Assembly: GCF_014648895.1 (NCBI RefSeq)
Contig: NZ_BMRZ01000003.1
Span: 682,001 to 746,000, forward strand
Length of the DNA: 64,000 bases
Reading direction: 5' to 3'
DNA from: Streptomyces tanashiensis
Lineage (GTDB): Bacteria; Actinomycetota; Actinomycetes; Streptomycetales; Streptomycetaceae
Shown here: in pieces, positions 14,579 to 23,593 of the stretch
Layout: each line of letters starts with the position of its first letter
How positions within the stretch are numbered: position 1 is the first letter of the stretch
Notes under the pieces: model-generated
The model's database searches: none
What the model saw: only the letters and a program-made list of their open reading frames with translations
Told to the model about the DNA's origin: nothing
Made by a program: the position numbers and the translations under genes

Positions 14579-15841
14579 GTGACCCCCACCGGCCCCGCCA
14601 CCGGCACCCTCTACGCCCGCCTGCGCGACTGGTTCCGCGCGCACCCGCTCGCCTTCGACGCGACGATCGCCGCCGGCGCGCTCGTCAGCATGGTCGCCGG
14701 GTCCTTCACCGATCCGCACGGCAGCCCGGACGGGCCGACCTTCGGCGACCACAGCCCCGACGTGTGGAGCGTGCTGATCATGATCGCGGGGGCCGCCGCA
14801 CTCGTGATGCGCCGCCGCAGACCCTTCGCGGTGCTCGCCTTCACCGTCACGATCAGCCTCTTCGAACTGGTCAACGACAACCGGCCCGCCCCGATCGCGA
14901 TGGCCGCCGTCGTCGCGCTCTACACCGTCGCCTCGCGGACCGACCGGCCCACCACCTGGCGGGTCGGCCTCGTCACGATGGCGGTGCTCACCGCCGCGGC
15001 CATGATCTTCGGGCCGACCCACTGGTACGCGCAGGAGAACCTCGGCGTCTTCGCCTGGACCGGGATGGCGGCGGCCGCCGGGGACGCCGTCCGCAGCCGC
15101 CGGGCCTTCGTCGACGCCATCCGGGAGCGGGCCGAGCGGGCCGAGCGGACCCGCGAGGAGGAGGCCGGGCGGCGGGTCGCCGAGGAGCGGCTGCGGATCG
15201 CCCGCGACCTGCACGACGTCGTCGCCCACCACATCGCCCTGGTGAACGTCCAGGCGGGCGTCGCCGCCCACGTCATGGACAAGCGCCCCGACCAGGCCAA
15301 GGAGGCCCTCGCGCACGTCCGCGAGGCCAGCCGCTCCGCCCTGGACGAGCTGCGCGCCACCGTCGGCCTGCTGCGCCAGTCCGGCGACCCGGAGGCCCCC
15401 ACCGAGCCCGCGCCGGGCCTCGGCGTCCTCGACGGGCTGCTCGACAGCTTCCGCAAGGCCGGCCTGCCGGTGGCCCTGGCCCGCGCCGACGAGGGCCTGA
15501 CGCTCCCCGCGACCGTGGACCTCGCCGCGTACCGGATCGTGCAGGAGGCCCTGACCAATGTGCGCAAGCACGCCGGACCGGACGCGAAGGCCGAGGTGAG
15601 CGTCGTCCGGGTGGGTCGTACGGTCGAGATCACCGTCCTCGACAACGGCACACCCCGGACCGTCCCGCCGCAGGCCGTCGAGCAGCCCCCGGTCGGCGGT
15701 CACGGGCTGCTCGGGATGCGCGAGCGGGTGGGCGCGCTCGGCGGCACCCTCACCGCCGCCCCCCGCTACGGCGGCGGCTTCCGCGTCCAGGCGATACTGC
15801 CGGTGACCCCCCGCACGGGGAGGGACGGGGAGAACACATGA
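14579..15841 (+). CDS. Two-component sensor histidine kinase (HisKA_3 type)
   Basis: 420 residues from GTG 14579 (VTPTGPATGTLYARLRDWF). The frame is open further upstream only through the repeat array. About five membrane helices cover residues 20-170. A dimerisation/phosphoacceptor helix follows, with RIARDLHDVVAHHIALVNVQ (His212), then a GHKL ATPase domain with EALTNVRKHA, DNG and GHGLLGMRERV. Members of this NarL-partner group sense envelope or small-molecule signals through the membrane region. It lies behind pspA-pspAA and overlaps its response regulator by ATGA, so it probably senses envelope stress, analogous to LiaS-like kinases. That role is inference. Confidence 0.93.
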   Translation: MTPTGPATGTLYARLRDWFRAHPLAFDATIAAGALVSMVAGSFTDPHGSPDGPTFGDHSPDVWSVLIMIAGAAALVMRRRRPFAVLAFTVTISLFELVNDNRPAPIAMAAVVALYTVASRTDRPTTWRVGLVTMAVLTAAAMIFGPTHWYAQENLGVFAWTGMAAAAGDAVRSRRAFVDAIRERAERAERTREEEAGRRVAEERLRIARDLHDVVAHHIALVNVQAGVAAHVMDKRPDQAKEALAHVREASRSALDELRATVGLLRQSGDPEAPTEPAPGLGVLDGLLDSFRKAGLPVALARADEGLTLPATVDLAAYRIVQEALTNVRKHAGPDAKAEVSVVRVGRTVEITVLDNGTPRTVPPQAVEQPPVGGHGLLGMRERVGALGGTLTAAPRYGGGFRVQAILPVTPRTGRDGENT

Positions 15842-16527
15842 CGATCCGGGTACTGCTCGCCGACGACCAGGCCCTGCTCCGCAGCGCCTTCAAGGTCCTC
15901 GTGGACTCCGAGCCCGACATGGAGGTCGTCGGGGAGGCGCCCGACGGCGCCGAGGCGGTCGCCCTCGCCCGCTCCACGCGGCCGGACGTCGTCCTGATGG
16001 ACATCCGCATGCCGGGCACCGACGGGCTCGCCGCCACCCGGATGATCACCGCCGATCCCGAGCTCGCCGACGTGCGGATCGTCATGCTGACCACCTTCGA
16101 GGTCGACGAGTACGTCGTGCAGTCGCTGCGCGCCGGCGCCTCCGGCTTCCTCGGCAAGGGGGCCGAGCCGGAGGAGCTCCTCGGCGCGATCCGGATCGCG
16201 CACGCCGGGGAGGCGCTGCTCTCCCCGGCCGCCACCAAGGGGCTGATCGCCACCTTCCTCGCCCAGGGCTCCGGGCCGGACACGGCGGGCGCGGCCGGCG
16301 GCGCGCGCACCGAGCGGCTCGCCGCGCTCACCGCCCGGGAGCGCGAGGTGCTCGTCCTCGTCGCGGGCGGACTGTCCAACGACGAGATCGCCGAGCGGCT
16401 CGACGTCAGCCCGCTCACCGTGAAGACACACGTCAACCGGACCATGGCCAAGCTCGGCGCCCGGGACCGGGCCCAGCTGGTGGTCACGGCGTACGAGTCC
16501 GGCCTCGTACGCCCTCGGGTGGAGTGA
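15838..16527 (+). CDS. Response regulator, NarL/FixJ family
   Basis: 229 residues, ATG overlapping the kinase stop. Receiver domain 1-120: acidic pair ADDQ at 8-11, phosphoacceptor Asp55 in LMDIRMPG, conserved Thr in LTTFE and Lys in LGKGAEPEE. LuxR-type HTH about 160-222: LTAREREVLVLVAGGLSNDEIAERLDVS (shown here as adjacent words LTAREREVL, LVAGGLSNDE, IAERL) and VKTHVNRTMAKLG. It is the obvious partner of the preceding kinase. The RND exporter gene begins 177 bases downstream, a plausible target, as is pspA itself; neither can be proven from sequence. Confidence 0.95.
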   Translation: MTIRVLLADDQALLRSAFKVLVDSEPDMEVVGEAPDGAEAVALARSTRPDVVLMDIRMPGTDGLAATRMITADPELADVRIVMLTTFEVDEYVVQSLRAGASGFLGKGAEPEELLGAIRIAHAGEALLSPAATKGLIATFLAQGSGPDTAGAAGGARTERLAALTAREREVLVLVAGGLSNDEIAERLDVSPLTVKTHVNRTMAKLGARDRAQLVVTAYESGLVRPRVE

Positions 16528-16704
16528 GCGCGTACTCCAGACGCGGTATGCGCGGCATAAGGAAGTGGACCCGGGGGCCGAGGACTTCCGGCCGGGGATG
16601 GCAGATCGTATAGGCGGGGGGCACCTCCGGCGGATCCAGCGGGTCCGGGCCGGGGTCTTGGCTGCTCCCGCCTGTCGACGAGTACGCCACAGAAGAGAGA
16701 CCCC

Positions 16705-19700
16705 ATGTCCTGGCTGTCCAGATTCAGCCTCGCGCAAAGGGCCCTGATCGGGCTGATGTCCATCGTCGCGATCGTGTTCGGGGCGATCGCGATCCCGCAG
16801 CTGAAGCAGCAGTTGTTCCCCTCGATCGAGCTGCCCATGGTCTCGGTCCTCGCCCCGTACCAGGGCGCCTCTCCGGATGTGGTCGAGAAGCAGGTCGTCG
16901 AGCCCCTCGAGGACAACCTGAAGGCCGTCGACGGCCTCAAGTCGGTCACCTCCACCGCCTCCGAGGGCATGGCCGTCGTCATGGCCTCCTTCGACTACGG
17001 CGACGAGTCGACGAAGCAGCTCGTCGCCGACGTCCAGCAGGCGGTGAACCGCGCCCGCGCCCAGCTGCCCGACACCGTCGACCCGCAGGTGATCGCCGGC
17101 TCGACGGACGACATGCCGACCGTCGTCCTCGCCGCCGCCTCGGACAAGGACCCGCAGGCCCTCGCCGACCAGCTGGAGCGGACCGTCGTGCCCGCCCTCC
17201 AGGACATCGAGGGCGTCGGCCAGGTCTCCGTCAGCGGCGTCCAGGACCTCCAGGTCTCCGTCACCCCGGACGAGCGGAAGCTCGCCGCGGCCGGTCTGAA
17301 CACCATGAAGCTCGCCGAGGCCCTCCGCTCCGGCGGCGCCACGATGCCGGCCGGTTCCTTCTCGGAGGCCGGCAAGTCCCGCACGATCCAGGTCGGCGGC
17401 GGCTACACCTCGCTGCAGCAGATCGAGGACCTCCGCATCCCGGCGGCCGCCCCCGGCCGGGGCAAGGCGGTCCGCCTCGGCGACGTCGCCACCGTGAAGC
17501 AGGAGGAGTCGGCGCGCACCTCCCTCACGCGGACGAACGGCAAGCCCAGCCTCGCCGTCATGGCCACCATGGACAAGGACGGCAGCGCCGTCGCCATCTC
17601 CGACGCCGTCGAGGAGAAGCTGCCCCAGCTGCGCCGCGACCTCGGCGCCGGCGCCGAGCTGACCGTGGTCTCCGACCAGGGCCCGGCCGTCGCCAAGGCC
17701 GTCTCGGGCCTGACCACGGAGGGCGCCCTCGGCCTCGTCATGGCCGTCCTGGTGATCCTGGTCTTCCTCGCGTCGATCCGCTCGACCCTGGTGACCGCGG
17801 TCTCCATCCCGCTCTCGGTCGTCCTCGCCCTCATCGTGCTGTGGACCCGCGACCTCTCGCTCAACATGCTGACGCTCGGCGCGCTCACCATCGCCATCGG
17901 CCGGGTCGTCGACGACTCGATCGTGGTCCTGGAGAACATCAAGCGTCACCTGGGCTACGGCGAGGAGCGGCAGACCGCGATCCTCACCGCGGTCCGCGAG
18001 GTGGCGGGCGCCGTCACCTCCTCGACGCTCACCACCGTCGCGGTCTTCCTGCCGATCGGTCTGACCGGCGGCATGATCGGCGAGCTGTTCGGCTCGTTCT
18101 CGCTGACGGTCACGGCGGCCCTGCTCGCCTCGCTGCTGGTCTCCCTGACCGTGGTGCCGGTGCTCTCGTACTGGTTCCTGCGGGCCCCCAAGGGCACCTC
18201 GGAGGACCTGGCGGAGGCCCGCAGGCTGGCCGAGGAGAAGGAGGAGAAGAGCCGCCTCCAGCGCCTGTACGTGCCGGTCCTGCGGTTCGCGACCCGCCGC
18301 CGGTTCATGAGCCTGGCCATCGCGCTCGTCGTCCTGGTCGTCACCTTCGGCATGGCGCCGCTCCTGAAGACGAACTTCTTCGACCAGGGCGAGCAGGAGG
18401 TGCTCAGCATCCAGCAGGAGCTGGCGCCCGGCACGAGCCTGAGCGCCTCGGACGAGGCCGCGAAGAAGATCGAGAAGGTCCTCGCGGAGACCGAGGGCGT
18501 CAAGGACTACCAGGTCACCGTCGGCTCCTCCGGCTTCATGGCCGCCTTCGGCGGCGCCACCGGCTCCAACCAGGCCTCCTACAAGGTGAGCCTGGAGGAC
18601 TCCGCCGCGTACGAGAAGACCCGTGACGCCATCGAGAAGGGCCTCGGCGCCCTCGACGGGGTCGGCGACACCACCATCGCCGCCGGCGACGGCTTCGGCT
18701 CCCAGGACCTGAGCGTGGTCGTCAAGGCCGCCGACCCGGAGGTCCTCAAGAAGGCCTCCGAGCAGGTCCGGTCGGCGATCGCCGGGCTCAAGGACGTCAC
18801 CGACGTCCAGAGCGACCTCGCGCAGTCCGTCCCGCGGATCTCCGTGAAGGCGAACGCCCGGGCGGCCGACGCCGGCTTCGACACCGCCTCGCTCGGCGCG
18901 ATCGTCGCCCAGGCCGTCCGGGGCACCCCGGCCGCCAAGGCGACCCTCGACGACAGCGAGCGGGACGTCCTCATCACCTCGGCCCACCCGGCCACCACCC
19001 TGGCCGCGCTCAAGGCGCTGCCGCTCGGCCCGGTGAAGCTGGGCGACATCGCGACCGTCGAGCTCGTGCCCGGCCCGGTCTCGATGACGCGGATCGACGG
19101 CGCGCGCGCCGCGACGATCACGGCCAAGCCGGTCGGCGACAACACCGGCGCCGTGAGCGCCTCGCTGCAGTCGAAGATCAGCGCGCTCGACCTGCCGGCG
19201 GGCGCCACCGCGACCATCGGCGGTGTCTCCGAGGACCAGAACGAGGCCTTCCTCAACCTGTTCCTGGCGATGCTCGCGGCCGTCGCGATCGTCTTCATGC
19301 TCCTGGTGGCGACCTTCAGGTCGCTGGTCCAGCCGCTGATCCTGCTGGTCTCGATCCCGTTCGCGGCGACCGGCGCGATCGGTCTGCTGGTGGTCACCGG
19401 CACGGCGATGGGCGTCCCGGCGATGATCGGCATGCTGATGCTCATCGGCATCGTCGTCACCAACGCGATCGTCCTGATCGACCTGATCAACCAGTACCGG
19501 GCACAGGGCCTGGGCGTCGTCGAAGCGGTGATCGAGGGCGGCCGGCACCGGCTGCGCCCGATCCTGATGACCGCCCTGGCGACGATCTTCGCCCTGCTGC
19601 CGATGGCCCTCGGCATCACCGGCGAGGGCGGCTTCATCGCCCAGCCGCTGGCCGTGGTGGTGATCGGCGGTCTGATCACCTCGACGATGCTGACCCTCCT

Positions 19701-19854
19701 CCTCGTCCCGACGCTCTACGCGATGGTGGAGCTCCGCAAGGAGCGCCGCGCGAAGAAGAAGGCGGCGAAGAAGGGCGGCGCGGGGATCCCGGAGCAGCCG
19801 ACGGACGCGAACACGGACACGGACGCGGACCTGCTGGACGCCCTGGACGCCTAG
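16705..19854 (+). CDS. RND-family efflux permease (HAE1/AcrB-like)
   Basis: 1049 residues, the full length of an AcrB-type pump. Helix 1 is at 8-30, followed by a large periplasmic-type loop (SVLAPYQGASPDVVEKQV), helices 2-6 at about 330-480, a second loop of about 540-840, and helices 8-12 ending near 1010. The proton-relay pair Asp403-Asp404 is present in GRVVDDSIVVLENIKRH, the signature of proton-driven RND transporters. No membrane-fusion or outer-membrane partner is adjacent, as expected for a Gram-positive; SwrC of Bacillus is the nearest known type. The polar tail is rich in Lys then Asp/Thr. A strong terminator follows at 19868. Confidence 0.93.
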   Translation: MSWLSRFSLAQRALIGLMSIVAIVFGAIAIPQLKQQLFPSIELPMVSVLAPYQGASPDVVEKQVVEPLEDNLKAVDGLKSVTSTASEGMAVVMASFDYGDESTKQLVADVQQAVNRARAQLPDTVDPQVIAGSTDDMPTVVLAAASDKDPQALADQLERTVVPALQDIEGVGQVSVSGVQDLQVSVTPDERKLAAAGLNTMKLAEALRSGGATMPAGSFSEAGKSRTIQVGGGYTSLQQIEDLRIPAAAPGRGKAVRLGDVATVKQEESARTSLTRTNGKPSLAVMATMDKDGSAVAISDAVEEKLPQLRRDLGAGAELTVVSDQGPAVAKAVSGLTTEGALGLVMAVLVILVFLASIRSTLVTAVSIPLSVVLALIVLWTRDLSLNMLTLGALTIAIGRVVDDSIVVLENIKRHLGYGEERQTAILTAVREVAGAVTSSTLTTVAVFLPIGLTGGMIGELFGSFSLTVTAALLASLLVSLTVVPVLSYWFLRAPKGTSEDLAEARRLAEEKEEKSRLQRLYVPVLRFATRRRFMSLAIALVVLVVTFGMAPLLKTNFFDQGEQEVLSIQQELAPGTSLSASDEAAKKIEKVLAETEGVKDYQVTVGSSGFMAAFGGATGSNQASYKVSLEDSAAYEKTRDAIEKGLGALDGVGDTTIAAGDGFGSQDLSVVVKAADPEVLKKASEQVRSAIAGLKDVTDVQSDLAQSVPRISVKANARAADAGFDTASLGAIVAQAVRGTPAAKATLDDSERDVLITSAHPATTLAALKALPLGPVKLGDIATVELVPGPVSMTRIDGARAATITAKPVGDNTGAVSASLQSKISALDLPAGATATIGGVSEDQNEAFLNLFLAMLAAVAIVFMLLVATFRSLVQPLILLVSIPFAATGAIGLLVVTGTAMGVPAMIGMLMLIGIVVTNAIVLIDLINQYRAQGLGVVEAVIEGGRHRLRPILMTALATIFALLPMALGITGEGGFIAQPLAVVVIGGLITSTMLTLLLVPTLYAMVELRKERRAKKKAAKKGGAGIPEQPTDANTDTDADLLDALDA

Positions 19855-19867
19855 ACGCCGTGTGTAC

Positions 19868-19906
19868 CCCGAAGGGCGCCCCGCATCGCGCGGGGCGCCC
19901 TTCGGG
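19868..19906. terminator. Strong hairpin between the RND gene and convergent nadA
   Basis: A perfect 17-bp stem (CCCGAAGGGCGCCCCGC, 19868-19884) with loop 19885-19889 and its complement at 19890-19906. It sits between the 3' ends of convergent genes and could act in both directions. No T-tract follows. Confidence 0.85.
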
Positions 19907-19923
19907 CATGTACGGGAGAACCG

Positions 19924-21102
19924 TTACGGCAGGGCCAGCATCCGCTCCAGGGCGAGCTTGGCGAAGCTCTCCGTCTCCTTGTCGACCTGGATCTGGTTGA
20001 CGAGGTTGCCCTCGGCCAGGGACTCCAGGGTCCATACCAGGTGCGGGAGGTCGATGCGGTTCATGGTCGAGCAGAAGCAGACCGTCTTGTCGAGGAAGAC
20101 GATCTCCTTGTCCTGGTCGGCGAATCGGTTCGCCAGGCGCCGGACGAGGTTCAGCTCCGTGCCGATCGCCCACTTGGAACCGGCCGGGGCCGCCTCCAGG
20201 GTGTTGATGATGTACTCGGTCGAGCCCACGTAGTCCGCGGCGGCGACGACCTCGTGGCGGCACTCGGGGTGGACGAGCACGTTCACGCCCGGGATGCGCT
20301 CGCGGACGTCGTTCACCGAGTCCAGCGAGAAGCGGCCGTGCACCGAGCAGTGGCCCCGCCAGAGGATCATCTTGGCGGCGCGCAGCTCCTCGACGGTGAG
20401 ACCGCCGTTCGGCTTGTGCGGGTTGTAGAGCACGCAGTCGTCCAGGGACATGCCCATGTCGCGGACGGCGGTGTTGCGGCCCAGGTGCTGGTCCGGCAGG
20501 AAGAGCACCTTCTCGCCCTGCTCGAAGGCCCAGTTCAGGGCCCGCTCGGCGTTGGACGAGGTGCAGATCGTGCCCCCGTGCTTGCCGGTGAAGGCCTTGA
20601 TGTCGGCCGAGGAGTTCATGTACGAGACGGGCACGACCTGCTCGGCGACGCCGGCCTCGGTCAGCACGTCCCAGCACTCGGCGACCTGCTCGGCGGTGGC
20701 CATGTCGGCCATCGAGCAGCCGGCCGCGAGGTCGGGCAGGACGACCTTCTGGTCGTCACCGGTGAGGATGTCGGCCGACTCGGCCATGAAGTGCACACCG
20801 CAGAAGACGATGTACTCGGCCTCCGGCTTGGCGGCGGCGTCGCGCGCGAGCTTGAACGAGTCACCCATCACGTCGGCGAACTGGATGACCTCGTCGCGCT
20901 GGTAGTGGTGGCCGAGCACGAAGACCTTGTCCCCGAGCTTCTCCTTCGCGGCGCGGGCGCGCTCCACGAGGTCCGGGTCGGAGGGCGACGGCAGATCGCC
21001 GGGACACTCCACGCCGCGCTCGCTCTTCGGGTCGGCTTCGCGACCGAGCAGGAGCAGGGCGAGCGGCGTCGGCTGCACATCCAGGGGCTGGGCGGTGGTC
21101 AC
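19924..21102 (-). CDS. nadA: Quinolinate synthase NadA
   Basis: 392 residues from GTG 21102, with AAAGG nine bases upstream; an in-frame GTG at 21111 sits on top of that ribosome site and is unlikely. NadA condenses iminoaspartate with dihydroxyacetone phosphate to quinolinate in NAD synthesis and needs a [4Fe-4S] cluster. Visible family blocks: VLGHHYQRDEVIQFAD, FCGVHFMAESADIL, ADMATAEQV, YMNSSADIKA, SSNAERAL, LPDQHLGRNTA, VLVHPECRHEVV and VCFCSTMNRID. The cluster-binding cysteines are in FCGVH, PECRH and the VCFC block. nadB and nadC are not in the window. It is divergent from the Fe-S insertion gene, which may help supply its cluster. Confidence 0.96.
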   Translation of the reverse strand: MTTAQPLDVQPTPLALLLLGREADPKSERGVECPGDLPSPSDPDLVERARAAKEKLGDKVFVLGHHYQRDEVIQFADVMGDSFKLARDAAAKPEAEYIVFCGVHFMAESADILTGDDQKVVLPDLAAGCSMADMATAEQVAECWDVLTEAGVAEQVVPVSYMNSSADIKAFTGKHGGTICTSSNAERALNWAFEQGEKVLFLPDQHLGRNTAVRDMGMSLDDCVLYNPHKPNGGLTVEELRAAKMILWRGHCSVHGRFSLDSVNDVRERIPGVNVLVHPECRHEVVAAADYVGSTEYIINTLEAAPAGSKWAIGTELNLVRRLANRFADQDKEIVFLDKTVCFCSTMNRIDLPHLVWTLESLAEGNLVNQIQVDKETESFAKLALERMLALP

Positions 21103-21348
21103 GTCACGCACCCTTTCTTCGGGGTCTTCGGGGAACGCTTTTCGTCGAAATGACGCTATCTATCATAACCGGTTCACGTCAGGATGACGATGGCCATAGT
21201 GTCGATGTGACGAATTCGCCGTCCGTGTTCCTGGACAGGGTGTGCGAGCATGAAAGAGGGAAGACCCCACTCGGCCCGGAATGAATCCGGGGCACCGTCG
21301 GTTGCAACCGTCGGCAAGCAGTCTCCGTACACACCGGGAGAGAAGCAG

Positions 21349-21705
21349 ATGTCCGTATCGGACGAGAAGACCACTGTCAGCGACGGCATCCTCCTGTCCG
21401 ACGCCGCCGCGGCCAAGGTCAAGGCCCTCCTCGACCAGGAAGGCCGCGAGGACCTGGCCCTGCGCGTCGCCGTTCAGCCCGGCGGCTGCTCCGGCCTGCG
21501 TTACCAGCTGTTCTTCGACGAGCGCTCGCTCGACGGCGACGTCGTGAAGGACTTCGACGGCGTCAAGGTCGTCACCGACCGCATGAGCGCCCCGTACCTC
21601 GGCGGCGCGTCGATCGACTTCGTCGACACCATCGAGAAGCAGGGCTTCACCATCGACAACCCGAACGCCACGGGCTCCTGCGCCTGCGGCGACTCGTTCA
21701 GCTAA
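21349..21705 (+). CDS. Iron-sulfur cluster insertion protein, HesB/ErpA family
   Basis: 118 residues from ATG 21349, with GGGAG eight bases upstream; the frame is open further upstream but without family sequence. A-type carrier fold with the three conserved cysteines: Cys47 in PGGCSGLRY and Cys111/Cys113 in SCACGDSF. It accepts clusters from the assembly machinery and passes them to apo-proteins. Neighbour nadA (divergent, 246 bp between starts) is a [4Fe-4S] enzyme, and the respiratory Rieske gene lies further right. The M. tuberculosis counterpart near adoK and ctaC (Rv2204c) supports orthology. A hairpin terminator follows at 21718. Confidence 0.95.
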   Translation: MSVSDEKTTVSDGILLSDAAAAKVKALLDQEGREDLALRVAVQPGGCSGLRYQLFFDERSLDGDVVKDFDGVKVVTDRMSAPYLGGASIDFVDTIEKQGFTIDNPNATGSCACGDSFS

Positions 21706-21717
21706 GCCTGTACGTCC

Positions 21718-21761
21718 GTGAGGGCGGCGGTCCCGGGAATGCCCGGGGCCGCCGCCCTCAC
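21718..21761. terminator. Hairpin terminator between the HesB gene and convergent repeat-protein gene
   Basis: A 20-bp stem: GTGAGGGCGGCGGTCCCGGG at 21718-21737 and its complement at 21742-21761, with a 4-base loop. It lies immediately between two convergent genes and is probably bidirectional. No T-run. Confidence 0.85.
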
Positions 21762-21777
21762 GCGTGTCCGGGGCCGC

Positions 21778-23319
21778 TCAGCGGCGCGGCACGGCCTGCC
21801 CGCTCGCCGCGTCCACCACGGCCCGGTCGCCCAGCGGGCTCTGCAGCGCCACCGTCAGCGTGATCTCCTTGGCGATCGCGATGCACGCCCGCCCCGGGTC
21901 GGACTTCTCGTCGATCCGCACGGTCACCTTCTCCGGCGTCTCCACGGCCTTGGCGGTGTACGTGCTGCACACCCCGCCCCAGAAGGTGACCGTCAGCTTC
22001 CGGCCGTCCTCCGCCGTCCGGTACGACTCGATCTGCCGGGCCGGCGCCGTGCCCTCGTCCGGCGGCGAGGGCTTCTCCGACGGTGCCAGGTGCTCCGGGG
22101 CGACCGCCGTCTGCGTCACCGTGTACGGCGCCGTGTCCACCGGGTCCGCCGTGAACAGCCACGCCGGCACGAGCAGCCGCTCGCCCGCCACGTCCTGCGC
22201 GGCCAGGCCGAACACCGCGGCCGTCACCGGGACCTCCGTCGGCGGCGCGAGCTCCGCGATCGACTGGCAGGGCGCCGTCGGGTCGTCCTTGCCGTTCCCG
22301 TCGACACCGGCCGGGTCGTCCTTGCCGTTCCCGTCGACACCGGCCGGGTCGTCCTTGCCGTTCCCGTCGACACCGGCCGGGTCGTCCTTGCCGTTCCCGT
22401 CGACCCCCGCCGGCGGGTCGGTCGCGCAGCCGCCGATGCCGATCGGGCCCGTGCCCTTCGACTCCTCGTTCAGCTCCGCGAGCGCCTTCTCGGCGCCGAC
22501 CACCGGGTACGTGTCGCCCTTCACCGGCTCCTTGAGCGTCCCGCTCCCGGAGACCGCCCGGCCGTCCGGGCCGATGCGCAGCCCCGTCGACCAGCCGTGG
22601 GTCGGCAGCCCGCCCACCACCGGATCGGCGTTGACCACCCGCACCGAGCCGTCCATCACCTGGGTCGCGGTCACCTTCGCGTCGTCCTGGCCGATCGCCT
22701 TCAGGACGGGGACGGCCGCCGCCTTCGCCGCCGCCTCGCTCACCGGCGAACCGCCGCGCGAGGGCTTCGCCTCTCCCGGCGGCGGGCACGCCTTGCCCTT
22801 GAGGCAGCTGTCGCCGACCGGGCCGCCGTCGTACCAGGAGTACGTCCAGCTGCCCGGGGCCGCCTTCGCCACGTCCAGGCGCGGCCCCTGGCCGTCCTTC
22901 TCGGGCCGGATCGTCCAGACGTCCCCGACCAGGACGGGCCTGCCCTCGATCCCGAGCGCTTCGGCCAGCCCGGTCACCTCCGCCGAGGTGACCAGGCCCT
23001 CGGGCCGGTGGACCGCGGCCGAGGAGGGCCCTGGGGGGAGTGGGCCCTTGGGTGTGTAGACCGTCCCGTTCGGGCCGCCGCCCGGGTCCGGCTCACCGGG
23101 TGCGATCCCGGGACCGCCGCTGTCGCCCCCCAGGCGCAGCGGCGGGGGCGGCGCGGCCGCGTCGGCGGCCTTGCTGTCGGCCCCGGACGCCGTCGCCTCG
23201 CCGCCCGCCGTCGCCGCGACGGCGAGGTAGACGCCGCCGCCCCCGGCGAGCAGCACACCCGCCGCCACCGAGGCGGCGAGGATGTTCCGTCGCCTCCGCA
23301 CGTTCTCCGTACCGCTCAC
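21778..23319 (-). CDS. Single-pass membrane-anchored exported protein with tandem repeats, function unknown
   Basis: 513 residues. A short basic N-terminus (MSGTENVRRRRN) is followed by one hydrophobic helix (ILAASVAAGVLLAGGGGVYLA), so the rest is outside the membrane. A Pro/Gly/Ser-rich linker follows up to about 110, then a globular domain, then four repeats of GVDGNGKDDPA (about 300-346), and a C-terminal domain with TVTFWGGVCSTYTAKAV. Six or so cysteines (SCLKGKACP, GGCATD, PCQS, GVCSTY, RACIA) could form disulfides. No enzyme motif recognised. The small gene at 23387-23593 lies 67 bases upstream on the same strand and may be co-transcribed. Confidence 0.8.
   Translation of the reverse strand: MSGTENVRRRRNILAASVAAGVLLAGGGGVYLAVAATAGGEATASGADSKAADAAAPPPPLRLGGDSGGPGIAPGEPDPGGGPNGTVYTPKGPLPPGPSSAAVHRPEGLVTSAEVTGLAEALGIEGRPVLVGDVWTIRPEKDGQGPRLDVAKAAPGSWTYSWYDGGPVGDSCLKGKACPPPGEAKPSRGGSPVSEAAAKAAAVPVLKAIGQDDAKVTATQVMDGSVRVVNADPVVGGLPTHGWSTGLRIGPDGRAVSGSGTLKEPVKGDTYPVVGAEKALAELNEESKGTGPIGIGGCATDPPAGVDGNGKDDPAGVDGNGKDDPAGVDGNGKDDPAGVDGNGKDDPTAPCQSIAELAPPTEVPVTAAVFGLAAQDVAGERLLVPAWLFTADPVDTAPYTVTQTAVAPEHLAPSEKPSPPDEGTAPARQIESYRTAEDGRKLTVTFWGGVCSTYTAKAVETPEKVTVRIDEKSDPGRACIAIAKEITLTVALQSPLGDRAVVDAASGQAVPRR
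22282..22413 (-). repeat. 33-bp minisatellite, four in-frame units
   Basis: Units at 22282-22314, 22315-22347, 22348-22380 and 22381-22413. The first three are identical on the + strand; the fourth differs only near its end. Each encodes eleven residues (G-V-D-G-N-G-K-D-D-P-A, phase varies), a short acidic Asp/Asn-Gly motif reminiscent of calcium-binding loops. Identity at synonymous positions points to recent slippage or unequal exchange. Confidence 0.9.
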
Positions 23320-23386
23320 CGCAACGCTCCCTCGTCTCGACCGGACGCCGATGGGACGGAGCGGACGGGCGGACGGTTCCCGTCCG

Positions 23387-23593
23387 TCAGCCGCCGTACT
23401 CGGTGGTGGCGTCGATCAGCCGGGCCGAGGCCGCCGGAACGACCACCCCGTGGATCGACGTGGGGGAGACCGGAACGGGGTCCGGACCGGCCGGGGTCAC
23501 CCAGTGGGGGGCCATCCGGGCGCCGTCCCCGCGCAGCTGGGCGAGGCTCAACTCGGACTCGTGTCGCTCGCGAGGAGCGGGGTAGGTGGTCAT
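23387..23593 (-). CDS. Small hypothetical protein, 68 residues
   Basis: ATG 23593, MTTYPAPRERHESELSLAQL then a Pro/Val-rich second half ending TTEYGG. No signal peptide, membrane helix or cysteine. It lies 67 bases upstream of the repeat-bearing exported protein on the same strand and is divergent from the adoK-like gene. The GC pattern of its codons fits a real gene, but the ribosome site is weak. It may be a small regulator or a peptide precursor; I recognise no family. Confidence 0.5.
   Translation of the reverse strand: MTTYPAPRERHESELSLAQLRGDGARMAPHWVTPAGPDPVPVSPTSIHGVVVPAASARLIDATTEYGG

Noticed and set aside
15766..19548. Open frame of more than 1200 codons on the minus strand opposite the RND gene and two-component system
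   Set aside because: It is the antisense shadow of high-GC codons: no ribosome site, low-complexity Arg/Asp/Gly product, no motif, and fully inside recognised genes.
21103..21348. NAD-responsive repressor site upstream of nadA
   Set aside because: A possible -10/-35 pair is visible (CTGACG-18-TAGCGT reading toward nadA), but no convincing palindrome, so no operator claimed.
22282..22413. 33-bp repeats as a CRISPR array
   Set aside because: No spacers; in frame within a coding sequence.
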